NCBI GenBank assembly: GCA_023459875.1
Contig: JAEWRY010000020.1
Location: forward strand, 62,001-126,000
From: Bacillota bacterium
GTDB taxonomy: Bacteria > Bacillota > Clostridia > Oscillospirales > Oscillospiraceae
DNA: 64,000 bases
Direction of reading: 5' to 3'
Positions within the stretch are counted from its first letter, which is position 1. Each line of letters opens with the position of its first letter. Below the pieces are notes generated by a model. The model saw only the letters and a program-made list of their open reading frames with translations, was not told where the DNA came from and searched no databases. This document shows, piece after piece, positions 26,331-35,441 of the stretch. A program made the translations under genes and the position numbers.

Positions 26331-27605
26331 ATGAACGTCATGGTTATCGGCGGCGGCGGCAGAGAGCACGCCATCATCAAAAAGCTGAAGGAAAACAAGA
26401 GCATAGAGACCCTTTACGCCCTGCCGGGCAACGGCGGCATCGCCGCGGACGCCGTATGCGCCGAGATCGGAACCAAGGATATCTCGGGCATGGTTTCCTT
26501 CGCCAGGGCGAATGCCGTGGACTTTGCCGTGGTGGCGCCCGACGATCCGCTGGTCCTCGGCGCGGTGGACGCACTGGAGGAGGCGGGAGTGAGGTGCTTC
26601 GGGCCCCGGGCCAACGCCGCAGTGATTGAGGGCAGTAAGGTCTTTTCCAAGGAGTTGATGAAAAAATACGGCATCCCCACCGCCTCCTACGCTGTCTTTC
26701 GCGATATGCCCGAAGCGCTGCGCTACCTGGATACCGCCCCCCTCCCCACGGTGGTCAAAGCGGACGGGCTTGCCCTGGGCAAGGGCGTAATCATCGCCCA
26801 AACCCGTGAAGAGGCCAAAAAGGCGGTGCGGGCTATGATGGAGGAAAAGGTCTTCGGGGAGAGCGGAAGCTCGGTCGTCATCGAGGAATTTCTCACCGGA
26901 CCCGAGGTTTCGGTCCTGGCGTTCACCGACGGCGTCACGCTGGTCCCCATGGTCTCCTCCATGGATCATAAAAGGGCGCTAGACGGCGATCAGGGCCTCA
27001 ACACCGGCGGCATGGGCGCCGTGGCCCCCAATCCCTATTACACTGAAAAAATCGCGGCGGAGTGCATGGAGACGATTTTTCTGCCCACCGTCCGGGCCAT
27101 GGCCGCCGAAGGCCGCCCCTTCAAGGGCTGCCTCTATTTCGGCCTGATGCTCACCCCCTCCGGCACCCGCGTCATTGAATATAACTGCCGCTTCGGCGAC
27201 CCGGAGGCTCAGGTGGTGCTCCCCCTTCTGGAAAGCGACCTCTTCGAAATCATGCTGCATGTTTCAGACGGCACGCTGGCGGACGCCGACGTGCGGTTTA
27301 AAAAGGGCAGCGCCTGCTGCGTGGTTCTGGCCTCGAAAGGCTACCCGCAGCACTATGAAACCGGCTTTCCTATTTCCCTGCCCGACTCTCTTCCCGATGT
27401 GCAGATTCTGGCGGCGGGCGTCAAAAAGAAGGACGGGCAAAGCGTGACCTCGGGGGGGCGGGTACTGGGCGTCTCCGCCGTGGCAGAAACCCTGGAAGAC
27501 GCCATCGCCGGGGCTTACGCCGCGGCCGACACGGTCAGGTTCCGGAACGCATACTGCCGCCGGGACATCGGACAGCGCGCCCTTGAGGCGAGGAAGGGAG
27601 TATAA
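26331..27605 (+). CDS. purD: Phosphoribosylamine-glycine ligase
   Basis: The 424-residue GAR synthetase is an ATP-grasp enzyme. It begins MNVMVIGGGGREHAI and contains VKADGLALGKGV, SSMDHKRALDGDQGLNTGGMGA and EYNCRFGDPEAQVVLPLL. It joins glycine to phosphoribosylamine. A 58-bp gap precedes it, with a short six-pair hairpin that has no T-run. GAGGTGA lies seven bases upstream of the ATG. Confidence 0.95.
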   Translation: MNVMVIGGGGREHAIIKKLKENKSIETLYALPGNGGIAADAVCAEIGTKDISGMVSFARANAVDFAVVAPDDPLVLGAVDALEEAGVRCFGPRANAAVIEGSKVFSKELMKKYGIPTASYAVFRDMPEALRYLDTAPLPTVVKADGLALGKGVIIAQTREEAKKAVRAMMEEKVFGESGSSVVIEEFLTGPEVSVLAFTDGVTLVPMVSSMDHKRALDGDQGLNTGGMGAVAPNPYYTEKIAAECMETIFLPTVRAMAAEGRPFKGCLYFGLMLTPSGTRVIEYNCRFGDPEAQVVLPLLESDLFEIMLHVSDGTLADADVRFKKGSACCVVLASKGYPQHYETGFPISLPDSLPDVQILAAGVKKKDGQSVTSGGRVLGVSAVAETLEDAIAGAYAAADTVRFRNAYCRRDIGQRALEARKGV

Positions 27606-27609
27606 GGCC

Positions 27610-30600
27610 GTGGTCTATCGTGTCTACGTGGAAAAAAAGCGGGGCCTGGCCCACGAGGCGGAAGCCCTGCGCGCGGACCTCACCGGACTTTTGGGCATCC
27701 GCACCCTCAACGGTCTTCGCATCGTCAACCGGTACGACGCCGAAGGTATGGACAAGGCGCTTTTTGAAGCCTGCAAAACAACAGTGTTCTCCGAGCCTCA
27801 GCTCGATGACATTCTCGAAACCCTGCCCGTTGAAGCGGACGCGGTCTTTGCCGTGGAGTATCTCCCCGGCCAGTTCGACCAGCGGGCCGATTCCGCCGCA
27901 CAGTGCATCCAGATCATCTCGCAGAAGGACCGTCCCATTGTCAGGACCGCCAAGGTCTACCTGCTGGAAGGCAGTCTCACCGCCGAGGAACTTGCCGCCG
28001 TTAAAAAGTACGTCATTAACCCGGTGGAGAGCCGGGAAGCCTCACTTCATCCCTTCGACACGCTGAAAGCCACCTATCCCATCCCCACCAGCGTCGAGGT
28101 ACTGGATGGTTTCCTTTCCCTGGACGGCGAGGGCCTCGCCGTCCTTCACGCAAGGCTCGGCCTTGCCATGGATCTGGACGACCTTCTTTTCTGCAAGCGT
28201 TACTTTACGCAAGAGCAAAGGGAACCCACCCTCACCGAAATCAGGGTCATCGACACCTACTGGTCGGATCACTGCCGCCACACCACCTTTCTCACCGTGA
28301 TTGACGCCGTGACCTGTGAGGACGCGCTGCTGCAAACCGCCTACGACGAGTATCTCGCCACGCGCAATTCGATCGGCCGCATTAAGCCCGTCACCCTCAT
28401 GGACCTGGCCACCGTGGCGTCCAGCTGGCTCAAAAAAACGGGGCGGCTGGAAGGTCTGGACGAGTCGGAGGAAATCAACGCCTGCACCGTGAAAATCAAG
28501 GTGGATGTGGAGGGCGAGCTTCAGGACTGGCTGCTGCTTTTCAAAAATGAAACCCACAATCACCCCACCGAGATCGAGCCCTTCGGCGGCGCCGCCACCT
28601 GCATCGGCGGAGCCATCCGGGACCCTCTCTCGGGCCGCGCTTACGTCTACGCCGCCATGCGCCTTACAGGCGGTGCCGACCCGCTGCGCCCCGTATCGGA
28701 GACCATCCCGGGCAAGCTGCCCCAGCGCAAGCTGGTCACCACCGCCGCGGCGGGCTACAGCTCCTACGGAAATCAGATCGGCCTTGCCACCGGCGAGGTA
28801 AACGAGCTCTATCACGACGGTTACGCCGCCAAGCGCATGGAGATCGGCGCTGTCATCGCCGCTGTTCCCGCCGCAAATGTCCGCCGGGAACGCCCCGCAC
28901 CGGGGGACGTGGTCATCCTGCTGGGCGGCAGGACGGGACGGGACGGCTGCGGCGGCGCCACCGGCTCCTCCAAGGCCCACGATGTCTCCTCTCTGGAGAC
29001 CTGCGGGGCTGAGGTGCAGAAGGGCAACGCCCCCGAGGAGCGCAAGCTCCAGCGGCTCTTCCGCAATCCCAGGGCCGCGCGGCTCATCAAGCGCTGCAAC
29101 GACTTCGGCGCGGGCGGCGTTTCGGTGGCCATCGGAGAGCTCGCCGACGGCGTTGAAATCGACCTTGGCGCCGTGCCGAAAAAATATGAGGGCCTGGACG
29201 GCACCGAGCTTGCCATCAGCGAGTCCCAGGAGCGCATGGCCGTGGTGGTGGCCGCCGAAGACGCGGGGGCTTTCTGCGCCATGGCCGCGGAGGAAAATCT
29301 GGAGGCCACGGCGGTGGCCGTGGTGACGGAGCGCCCCAGCCTCGTTATGCGCTGGAACGGCACCGTTATCGTGAACCTTTCCCGGGCTTTTCTGGATTCC
29401 AACGGCGCGGAAAAGCACATCGACGTAGCTATAGAAGCTCCCAAGCCTTTCAGCAGAGCAATCCCCAGCCAGTTTACCGAAGGGTATATTTCTCTAGCGG
29501 GGGACCTCAATGTATGCTCTCGCCGGGGACTTTCCGAGCGGTTCGACTCCACCATCGGCGCGGGCACCGTTCTCATGCCCTTCGGCGGAGAGCGCCAGCT
29601 CACTCCCGCGCAGGTTATGGCCCATAAGATTTCAGTCGCCGGTCAGGATACCTCCACCGTATCCCTCATGTCCTGGGGCTATAACCCCTACATCGCCGAA
29701 AAAAGCCCCTACCACAGCGCCTATCTCGCGGTGGTGGAGTCGGTCTCCAAGCTGGTAGCCGCGGGCGCGGGGCAGGAAGCTGTTTACCTCACCTTTCAGG
29801 AGTATTTTGAGAAACTTTGCCGCGATCCCGAGCGCTGGGGCAAGCCTCTGGCCGCCCTGTTGGGGGCCTTCAGGGCACAGAAGGATTTTGGGTACGCCGC
29901 CATCGGCGGCAAGGATTCCATGAGCGGAAGCTTCGAGCGGCTGGACGTCCCCCCCACCCTGGTCTCTTTCGCGGTCACCACCTCGGCTTTGGGCCATGTC
30001 CTCTCTCCGGAATTTAAGGGTCCCGGCCATCCGGTGGTGCTGCTGGCCCCCGATTACGACGAAAACGGCCTGCCAGTCCCCGCCTCCCTCAAAAAGGTGT
30101 TCCAGACCGTTGAGAAGCTTGCCCGCGAAAACAGAATTCTCTCCGCCTATACGCCGGGCTTCGGCGGCGTGGCCGAGGCGATCATGAAGATGGCCTTCGG
30201 CAATCATATTGGATTCCGCTATCAAGAGGACCTGACCCTTGACCGCCTGTTCTCTTACTGCTACGGGGGCTTTGTGCTGGAGCTATGCGAAAAAACCGAC
30301 CTGGGCGTTTTGCTCGGCGAAACCGTGTCAGAGCCTTTTCTGGAATACGGAAAAGAGCTTCTCTGTCTGGGTTCTCTGCTGAAAATATACGAAGACAAGC
30401 TGGAGAGTGTCTACCCCTGCAATAGTAAGGCCGGGTCCGGGCCCATCCCCGCGTATTCTTACGAGGCCAAATCCCGGCCCGCTCCCAAGATAAAGACGGC
30501 GAAACCCGTCGCCCTGATTCCCGTTTTCCCCGGCACCAACTGCGAGTACGATACCGCCAAGGCCCTTGCCGCCGCGGGCGCGGATCCGCGCATTTTGGTG

Positions 30601-31299
30601 ATCCGGAACCTGACGGCGCTCGACATCGCCCACTCGGCGGAGGAATTCGCCTCGGCGCTTGAGAATGCCCAGATGGTGGTTATTCCCGGCGGCTTTTCGG
30701 GGGGCGATGAGCCGGACGGCTCGGCTAAATTCATTACCTCCTTCTTCCGCAACGCCGACGTGAAGGGCGGAGTGAACTCACTGCTCAATGAGCGGGACGG
30801 GCTTATGTGCGGCATCTGCAACGGCTTTCAGGCGCTCATCAAGCTGGGTCTGGTGCCCTACGGGAAGATCATCGACACCGACAAGGCCTGTCCCACCCTC
30901 ACCTACAACACCATTGGCCGGCATCAGTCCCGGCTGGTGCGCGTCCGCATCGCCTCCAACAAGTCCCCCTGGCTAGCGCATACCAAGGCGGGGGAGGTCT
31001 TTACTGTTCCCATTTCCCACGGCGAGGGCCGTTTTCTGGCCGATCCCGAGTTGATCAATTCCCTGGCCCAAAACGGCCAGATCGCCACTCAGTACGTGGA
31101 TTATAACGGCAGCCCGACTTACGACATCCATTTTAACCCCAACGGCTCCGTCTGCGCGATCGAAGGCATCACCTCTCCGGACGGAAGGGTTCTGGGTAAA
31201 ATGGGCCACTCGGAGCGGGCGGGTTTTGGCCTATATAAAAATGTACCCGGTAATTATGACTTGAATTTTTTCAGATCCGCCGTATTATATTTTAAATAA
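27610..31299 (+). CDS. purL: Phosphoribosylformylglycinamidine synthase, single chain with fused glutaminase
   Basis: The 1229-residue protein fuses the N-terminal PurS-like region, two AIR-synthetase-like halves and a C-terminal class I glutaminase. The glutaminase shows VIPGGFSGGDEPDGSAKF and the nucleophile cysteine in MCGICNGFQ. This is the clade II single-chain form found in many Clostridia, instead of separate PurS, PurQ and PurL. It makes FGAM from FGAR, ATP and glutamine. GTG 27610 with AAGGGAG about nine bases upstream is preferred over an in-frame start inside purD at 27583. It ends the operon. Confidence 0.94.
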   Translation: MVYRVYVEKKRGLAHEAEALRADLTGLLGIRTLNGLRIVNRYDAEGMDKALFEACKTTVFSEPQLDDILETLPVEADAVFAVEYLPGQFDQRADSAAQCIQIISQKDRPIVRTAKVYLLEGSLTAEELAAVKKYVINPVESREASLHPFDTLKATYPIPTSVEVLDGFLSLDGEGLAVLHARLGLAMDLDDLLFCKRYFTQEQREPTLTEIRVIDTYWSDHCRHTTFLTVIDAVTCEDALLQTAYDEYLATRNSIGRIKPVTLMDLATVASSWLKKTGRLEGLDESEEINACTVKIKVDVEGELQDWLLLFKNETHNHPTEIEPFGGAATCIGGAIRDPLSGRAYVYAAMRLTGGADPLRPVSETIPGKLPQRKLVTTAAAGYSSYGNQIGLATGEVNELYHDGYAAKRMEIGAVIAAVPAANVRRERPAPGDVVILLGGRTGRDGCGGATGSSKAHDVSSLETCGAEVQKGNAPEERKLQRLFRNPRAARLIKRCNDFGAGGVSVAIGELADGVEIDLGAVPKKYEGLDGTELAISESQERMAVVVAAEDAGAFCAMAAEENLEATAVAVVTERPSLVMRWNGTVIVNLSRAFLDSNGAEKHIDVAIEAPKPFSRAIPSQFTEGYISLAGDLNVCSRRGLSERFDSTIGAGTVLMPFGGERQLTPAQVMAHKISVAGQDTSTVSLMSWGYNPYIAEKSPYHSAYLAVVESVSKLVAAGAGQEAVYLTFQEYFEKLCRDPERWGKPLAALLGAFRAQKDFGYAAIGGKDSMSGSFERLDVPPTLVSFAVTTSALGHVLSPEFKGPGHPVVLLAPDYDENGLPVPASLKKVFQTVEKLARENRILSAYTPGFGGVAEAIMKMAFGNHIGFRYQEDLTLDRLFSYCYGGFVLELCEKTDLGVLLGETVSEPFLEYGKELLCLGSLLKIYEDKLESVYPCNSKAGSGPIPAYSYEAKSRPAPKIKTAKPVALIPVFPGTNCEYDTAKALAAAGADPRILVIRNLTALDIAHSAEEFASALENAQMVVIPGGFSGGDEPDGSAKFITSFFRNADVKGGVNSLLNERDGLMCGICNGFQALIKLGLVPYGKIIDTDKACPTLTYNTIGRHQSRLVRVRIASNKSPWLAHTKAGEVFTVPISHGEGRFLADPELINSLAQNGQIATQYVDYNGSPTYDIHFNPNGSVCAIEGITSPDGRVLGKMGHSERAGFGLYKNVPGNYDLNFFRSAVLYFK

Positions 31300-31313
31300 T
31301 GTCCACTGAACAA

Positions 31314-31403
31314 ATGCGATTTTCGAGTCGCATTTGCCGAAAGGACAAAAATTGTCCTTTCGGGCGGTAAAACAACACTATTTTGCCGCTTCAGATACAT
31401 TGA
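31314..31403. repeat. Cluster of three tandem hairpins
   Basis: Three stems follow each other: CAAATGCGA with TCGCATTTG (9 bp), CCGAAAGGACAA with TTGTCCTTTCGG (12 bp, AAA loop), and GCGGTAAAA with TTTTGCCGC (one G-T pair). None is followed by a T-run of more than four. The cluster lies between purL and the adenosyltransferase gene. It may be a processing or stability element, or a genomic repeat. Confidence 0.6.
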
Positions 31404-31431
31404 TGCTGTTCTTTTTGGGAGGCAGATCGGC

Positions 31432-31947
31432 GTGGTCCACTTTTATTATGGAGACGGAAAAGGAAAAACCACCTGCGCCATAGGGCTTGCGCTCCGGGCA
31501 GCCGGCAGGGGCAAGCGGGTGGTCGTCGTCCAATTTCTAAAGGGCGGCGACAGCGGAGAGCGGCTCACAATGGCACTACATCCGGAAATAACGCTGCTGC
31601 CCATACCGGAAAAAATGCCATTCTTTTCGGTCATGAATGAGAAAGAAAAAGCGGATGCCGCCGCGCAGTCCGCGCTTCTTTTCAGCCAGGCGGCGCAACT
31701 TGCGGCAAAAGGAAAGTGCGATCTTCTGGTGCTTGATGAAATATGCGCTGCTATCTCTCTGGGGCTTTTGCCGCTGGAAGCGGTTACCCGCCTGATTGAC
31801 GCATGTCCCGCCGGAATGGAACTGATCCTCACCGGCCGGGAAATCATCGACGCGCTTTTTTACCGGGCGGATTATATTACGGAAATGAAAAACCACCGGC
31901 ATCCCTACGACAGCGGCGTCAAGGCGCGGGAAGGAATTGAATACTAA
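31432..31947 (+). CDS. Corrinoid adenosyltransferase (CobA/CobO/BtuR type)
   Basis: The 171-residue product starts MVHFYYGDGKGKTTCAIGLALRA, the characteristic P-loop of CobA-type ATP:corrinoid adenosyltransferases, and contains CDLLVLDEICAAISLGLL and MELILTGREI. It adds the 5'-deoxyadenosyl ligand to cob(I)alamin. GTG 31432 has GGGAGG nine bases upstream. No other cobalamin gene lies nearby, so it may serve salvage. A terminator follows directly. Confidence 0.92.
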   Translation: MVHFYYGDGKGKTTCAIGLALRAAGRGKRVVVVQFLKGGDSGERLTMALHPEITLLPIPEKMPFFSVMNEKEKADAAAQSALLFSQAAQLAAKGKCDLLVLDEICAAISLGLLPLEAVTRLIDACPAGMELILTGREIIDALFYRADYITEMKNHRHPYDSGVKAREGIEY

Positions 31948-31953
31948 AATGAG

Positions 31954-31992
31954 GCTGTCAAAGAAACGTTCGGACTTCTTTGACAGCTTTTA
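31954..31992 (+). terminator. Terminator after the adenosyltransferase gene
   Basis: A 12-bp stem pairs GCTGTCAAAGAA (31954-31965) with TTCTTTGACAGC (31976-31987), followed by TTTTATTTTCTTT. Confidence 0.85.
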
Positions 31993-32064
31993 TTTTCTTT
32001 GCCGCATTTTAACAATTTTTTGTCCCGACCTTTCCAATAATTTAGGGAAGATCAGGATATTTTC

Positions 32065-32094
32065 TTGCGTTTTTTACCATAATCAATGTATAAT
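32065..32094 (+). promoter_or_regulatory. ppdK promoter
   Basis: TTGCGT (32065-32070), an 18-bp spacer and TATAAT (32089-32094) precede ppdK by about 60 bp. AGGGAGGA before ATG 32157 is the ribosome binding site. Confidence 0.65.
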
Positions 32095-32156
32095 GGATTC
32101 GTAATTTTGGACAGAACTTTATAACAAAACCCTACTACATTAAAGGGAGGATTCGT

Positions 32157-34802
32157 ATGGCAACATCTGCGCACAAATATGTTTACCTGTTTTCCGAGGG
32201 CAACGAAAAGATGCGAGAGCTATTGGGAGGAAAAGGCGCCAACCTGGCCGAGATGACCAATTTAGGCATGCCGGTCCCCCAGGGCTTCACCATAACGACC
32301 GAAGCCTGCACGCGATACTATGACGATGGTAAGACCATTACCTCCGACATCGAGGAGCAGATTTTCTCTTACCTGGGGACCATGGAGAAGCTCACCGGTA
32401 AGGCTTTCGGCGATCCGGAAAGGCCGCTTCTGGTTTCCGTCCGGTCGGGCGCCCGTGCCTCCATGCCGGGCATGATGGATACTATTCTCAACCTGGGTCT
32501 CAACGACACTGTGGCCACGGGTATGGTGAAGCTGACCGACAACCCCCGCTTTGTGTACGACGCCTATCGCCGTTTTATCCAGATGTTTTCCGACGTGGTG
32601 ATGGAACTGCCCAAGGAGCGTTTTGAAAAGTTGATCGGCGAGGTTAAGGCCAGACGGGGCGTCACCCTCGACTCCGAGCTTCTCGCGGAGGATATGAAGG
32701 AGCTGGTCGCGCTTTTCAAGGTTTTTTATAAGGAGCAGAAGGGAACCGATTTCCCCTCCGAGCCGAAGGTTCAGCTTCTTGAGGCGATCAAAGCCGTTTT
32801 CCGCTCCTGGGACAACCCCAGAGCCAATACCTACCGCCGCATGAACGACATCCCCTACAGCTGGGGAACCGCCGTGAACGTCCAGTCCATGGTGTTCGGC
32901 AACATGGGGGACAGCTCGGGGACCGGCGTGGCCTTTACCCGTGACCCCGCCACCGGCGAGCGCAGGCTCTACGGCGAATTTCTCATGAACGCCCAGGGCG
33001 AGGATGTGGTGGCCGGTATCCGCACTCCGCAGACCATCGATAAGCTCAGGGAAGCAAACCCCCAGGCCTACGACGAATTCGTCTCCATCTCCGACCGGCT
33101 GGAGGCCCACTATAAAGACATGCAGGACATGGAGTTTACCATAGAAAACGGCAAGCTCTATATGCTCCAGACCCGCAACGGCAAACGGACCGCTCAGGCG
33201 GCGCTGAAAATCGCTGTGGCCTTGGTTAACGAGGGCGTTCTCACCAAGAAAGAGGCGCTTTTAAAGGTGGAGCCCAAGCAGCTGGACGCGCTGCTCCATC
33301 CCCGTTTTGACGAAACGGCCCTGAAAAACGCCAAGAGCGTGGCCTCCGGCTTGCCCGCCTCTCCCGGAGCAGCGTGCGGCGGAGTATACTTCACCGCGGA
33401 AGAAGCCAAGGAGGCCGCCAAACGGGGTCCCGTCCTTCTGGTGCGCGCGGAGACCTCTCCGGAGGACATCGAAGGCATGAGCGTATCCCAGGGCATTTTG
33501 ACAGCCCGTGGCGGGCGTACCTCCCACGCCGCCGTGGTGGCGCGGGGAATGGGCACCTGCTGTGTGGCGGGCTGCGGCGCGCTGCACATCAACGAGAGTG
33601 AGGGATATCTGGAAATCGACCGTCAGCGGGTTTACAAGGGCGAGTTCATGTCCATCGACGGCACCACCGGCAACGTCTATATCGGGGAAATCAAGCGTGT
33701 GGACGCCGAGGTGGCGGGCGAATTCGCCACGGTGATGCAGTGGGCGGACGAAGTGCGCAGCCTACGCGTGCGCGCCAACGCCGACACGCCCGCGGACGCC
33801 GCCACCGCCATCAAGTTCGGCGCCGAGGGCATCGGCCTCACCCGCACCGAGCACATGTTCTTTGAAGCCGACCGCATTCCCGCCGTGCGGGAGATGATCA
33901 TTTCCCGCACCGAGGAGCAGCGCCGCCGCGCGCTTGATAAGCTTCTTCCCATTCAGAGGGGCGATTTCGAGGGAATTTTCAAGGCCATGCTGGGTAAACC
34001 CGTTACCATCCGCCTGCTGGATCCCCCACTCCACGAGTTCCTGCCCACCGAGGAAGAGGACATCAGGGCGCTTGCCCGCGACATGGGCGTCTCCTTTGCC
34101 GAACTGAGGGCCACGGTCAGCGACCTGCACGAAATCAATCCCATGATGGGTCTGCGCGGCTGCCGTCTGCCCGTCTGCTACCCTGAAATCGGCGAAATGC
34201 AGACCCGCGCCATCATTGAAGCCGCCATCAACGTGCAGAAGGAAACCGGCCAGACCGTTGTGCCCGAGATCATGATCCCGCTCATCAGCGCGGCCACCGA
34301 GCTGCGCCACCTGCGCCGCCTGGTCTGCACCACCGCGGACGCGGTCATCAAGGAAGCGGGCGTTTCCCTGCGTTATCTGGTGGGCACCATGATTGAGCTG
34401 CCCCGGGCCGCCCTTTCCGCCGACCGCATCGCCAAGGAAGCCGAATTTTTCTCCTTCGGCACCAACGACCTGACTCAGATGACCTACGGGCTCTCCCGGG
34501 ACGACGCCGCCAAGTTCCTGCCCACGTATCTGGACAAGAAAATTTATGAGTCCGATCCCTTTGAGCACTTTGACATCCAGGGCACCGGCCGGCTGGTGGA
34601 AATGGCGGTCAAACTTGGCCGCGGAACCCGGCCCGACCTGCATCTGGGCGTCTGCGGCGAGCACGGCGGCGACCCCACCTCCATCGAATTTTTCCATCAG
34701 GTGGGCTTGGACTACGTCTCCTGCTCCCCCTTCCGGGTCCCCATCGCCCGGCTGGCCGCGGCCCACGCCGCCATAAAAAATCCGAGACCGGCGGAGAACT
34801 AA
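32157..34802 (+). CDS. ppdK: Pyruvate, phosphate dikinase
   Basis: The 881-residue enzyme interconverts pyruvate, ATP and phosphate with PEP, AMP and pyrophosphate. It shows the N-terminal nucleotide-binding domain (KMRELLGGKGANLAEMTN), the phosphohistidine segment TARGGRTSHAAVVARGMG and the C-terminal PEP/pyruvate barrel, with the catalytic cysteine region GVCGEHGGDP near the end. Length is full. In anaerobic Firmicutes it can run in the glycolytic or gluconeogenic direction together with pyk. It has its own promoter and terminator. Confidence 0.96.
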   Translation: MATSAHKYVYLFSEGNEKMRELLGGKGANLAEMTNLGMPVPQGFTITTEACTRYYDDGKTITSDIEEQIFSYLGTMEKLTGKAFGDPERPLLVSVRSGARASMPGMMDTILNLGLNDTVATGMVKLTDNPRFVYDAYRRFIQMFSDVVMELPKERFEKLIGEVKARRGVTLDSELLAEDMKELVALFKVFYKEQKGTDFPSEPKVQLLEAIKAVFRSWDNPRANTYRRMNDIPYSWGTAVNVQSMVFGNMGDSSGTGVAFTRDPATGERRLYGEFLMNAQGEDVVAGIRTPQTIDKLREANPQAYDEFVSISDRLEAHYKDMQDMEFTIENGKLYMLQTRNGKRTAQAALKIAVALVNEGVLTKKEALLKVEPKQLDALLHPRFDETALKNAKSVASGLPASPGAACGGVYFTAEEAKEAAKRGPVLLVRAETSPEDIEGMSVSQGILTARGGRTSHAAVVARGMGTCCVAGCGALHINESEGYLEIDRQRVYKGEFMSIDGTTGNVYIGEIKRVDAEVAGEFATVMQWADEVRSLRVRANADTPADAATAIKFGAEGIGLTRTEHMFFEADRIPAVREMIISRTEEQRRRALDKLLPIQRGDFEGIFKAMLGKPVTIRLLDPPLHEFLPTEEEDIRALARDMGVSFAELRATVSDLHEINPMMGLRGCRLPVCYPEIGEMQTRAIIEAAINVQKETGQTVVPEIMIPLISAATELRHLRRLVCTTADAVIKEAGVSLRYLVGTMIELPRAALSADRIAKEAEFFSFGTNDLTQMTYGLSRDDAAKFLPTYLDKKIYESDPFEHFDIQGTGRLVEMAVKLGRGTRPDLHLGVCGEHGGDPTSIEFFHQVGLDYVSCSPFRVPIARLAAAHAAIKNPRPAEN

Positions 34803-34820
34803 AGAAGCATTATTTATTAC

Positions 34821-34858
34821 GGGGTATTGCAATCGAACGTTGCAGTACCCCGTTTTTC
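34821..34858 (+). terminator. ppdK terminator
   Basis: A 12-bp stem (GGGGTATTGCAA with TTGCAGTACCCC, one G-T pair) is followed by GTTTTTCTTA. Confidence 0.85.
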
Positions 34859-35276
34859 TTATGTCTCAGCCTTGTAGTATTTTGCAGGTATATTATAATA
34901 ATTAATAACCGTATTGGGTTCAATAAAGCATACAAACTGCTCGTTGTATATTGCTTTATAGGTATTCTAATTCGAATAGAGGGATCTAATCGTGAACCTG
35001 TTAAGATTTAAATGTAGATATTATGTTGCATTATGATAATGACATTGTTGCCGGGGTGCGGTATTTCTCCGCTCATATCAGAGCGTTTATATTTACTGAA
35101 TTCGCAAACCTTAAATGAGAAAAATGCAAATTTTCAAATGTCAGAAGACGTTTTAAACTGCTTTAGTGAAAACGTTGCCCAAGGGCCGAAAAATCTGTTA
35201 TGTATGAGGACTCAAGGGCTGACGGACATTGACTGGTAATAGATTGCAAATGGCCTAAGATTCATGCCGGATCAGA
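34859..35276. other. A+T-rich intergenic stretch with small uncertain frames
   Basis: This region is visibly richer in A and T than its surroundings. It contains an imperfect hairpin around ATAAAGCATACAA/TTGTATATTGCTTTAT (about 34925-34963). A 14-codon GTG frame starting at 34992 behind GAGGG ends by ATGA overlap with the 68-codon frame listed separately. Otherwise I see no RNA gene or recognisable domain. Confidence 0.4.
35033..35239 (+). CDS. Hypothetical small protein or gene remnant (68 aa)
   Basis: The frame from ATG 35033 to TAA 35239 encodes 68 residues with no membrane segment or recognised motif. The start overlaps the stop of a 14-codon upstream frame (ATGA at 35033-35036), but there is no clear Shine-Dalgarno sequence of its own. 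A perfect 36-nt palindrome follows at 35277. It could be a small gene or the degraded end of a longer one; composition alone does not decide. Confidence 0.25.
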   Translation: MIMTLLPGCGISPLISERLYLLNSQTLNEKNANFQMSEDVLNCFSENVAQGPKNLLCMRTQGLTDIDW

Positions 35277-35312
35277 CAGGGTATTGCACGGATATATCCG
35301 TGCAATACCCTG
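35277..35312. terminator. Perfect 36-nt palindrome, probable terminator
   Basis: The two 18-base halves (35277-35294 and 35295-35312) are exact complements, giving a long hairpin or cruciform. It is followed by TATTTATTTGT, a weak T-rich tail. Its GGGTATTGCA core resembles the ppdK terminator stem about 450 bp upstream. Confidence 0.65.
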
Positions 35313-35335
35313 TATTTATTTGTAATAAATATCTG

Positions 35336-35365
35336 TTGAAAAAGCAGTTTTTATAGTATTATGAT
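35336..35365 (+). promoter_or_regulatory. Promoter for the FIST-GGDEF gene
   Basis: TTGAAA (35336-35341), an 18-bp spacer and TATGAT (35360-35365). A start of transcription near 35372 would lie after the first in-frame ATG (35361), which supports the GTG start at 35442. Confidence 0.5.
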
Positions 35366-35441
35366 ATTAAAACAATTTAGGCTCATCCCCGAAAATAATC
35401 CACCGTCATGCAAATTTACGTATTGGGAAGGACAGTTGCCC

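Noticed and set aside
31300..31431. Cobalamin riboswitch before the adenosyltransferase gene
   Set aside because: The B12-box consensus is absent; the region contains only the three simple hairpins.
34859..35360. Possible tRNA or riboswitch in the A+T-rich gap
   Set aside because: No cloverleaf, CCA end or known aptamer core was found; only an imperfect hairpin and the palindrome are visible.
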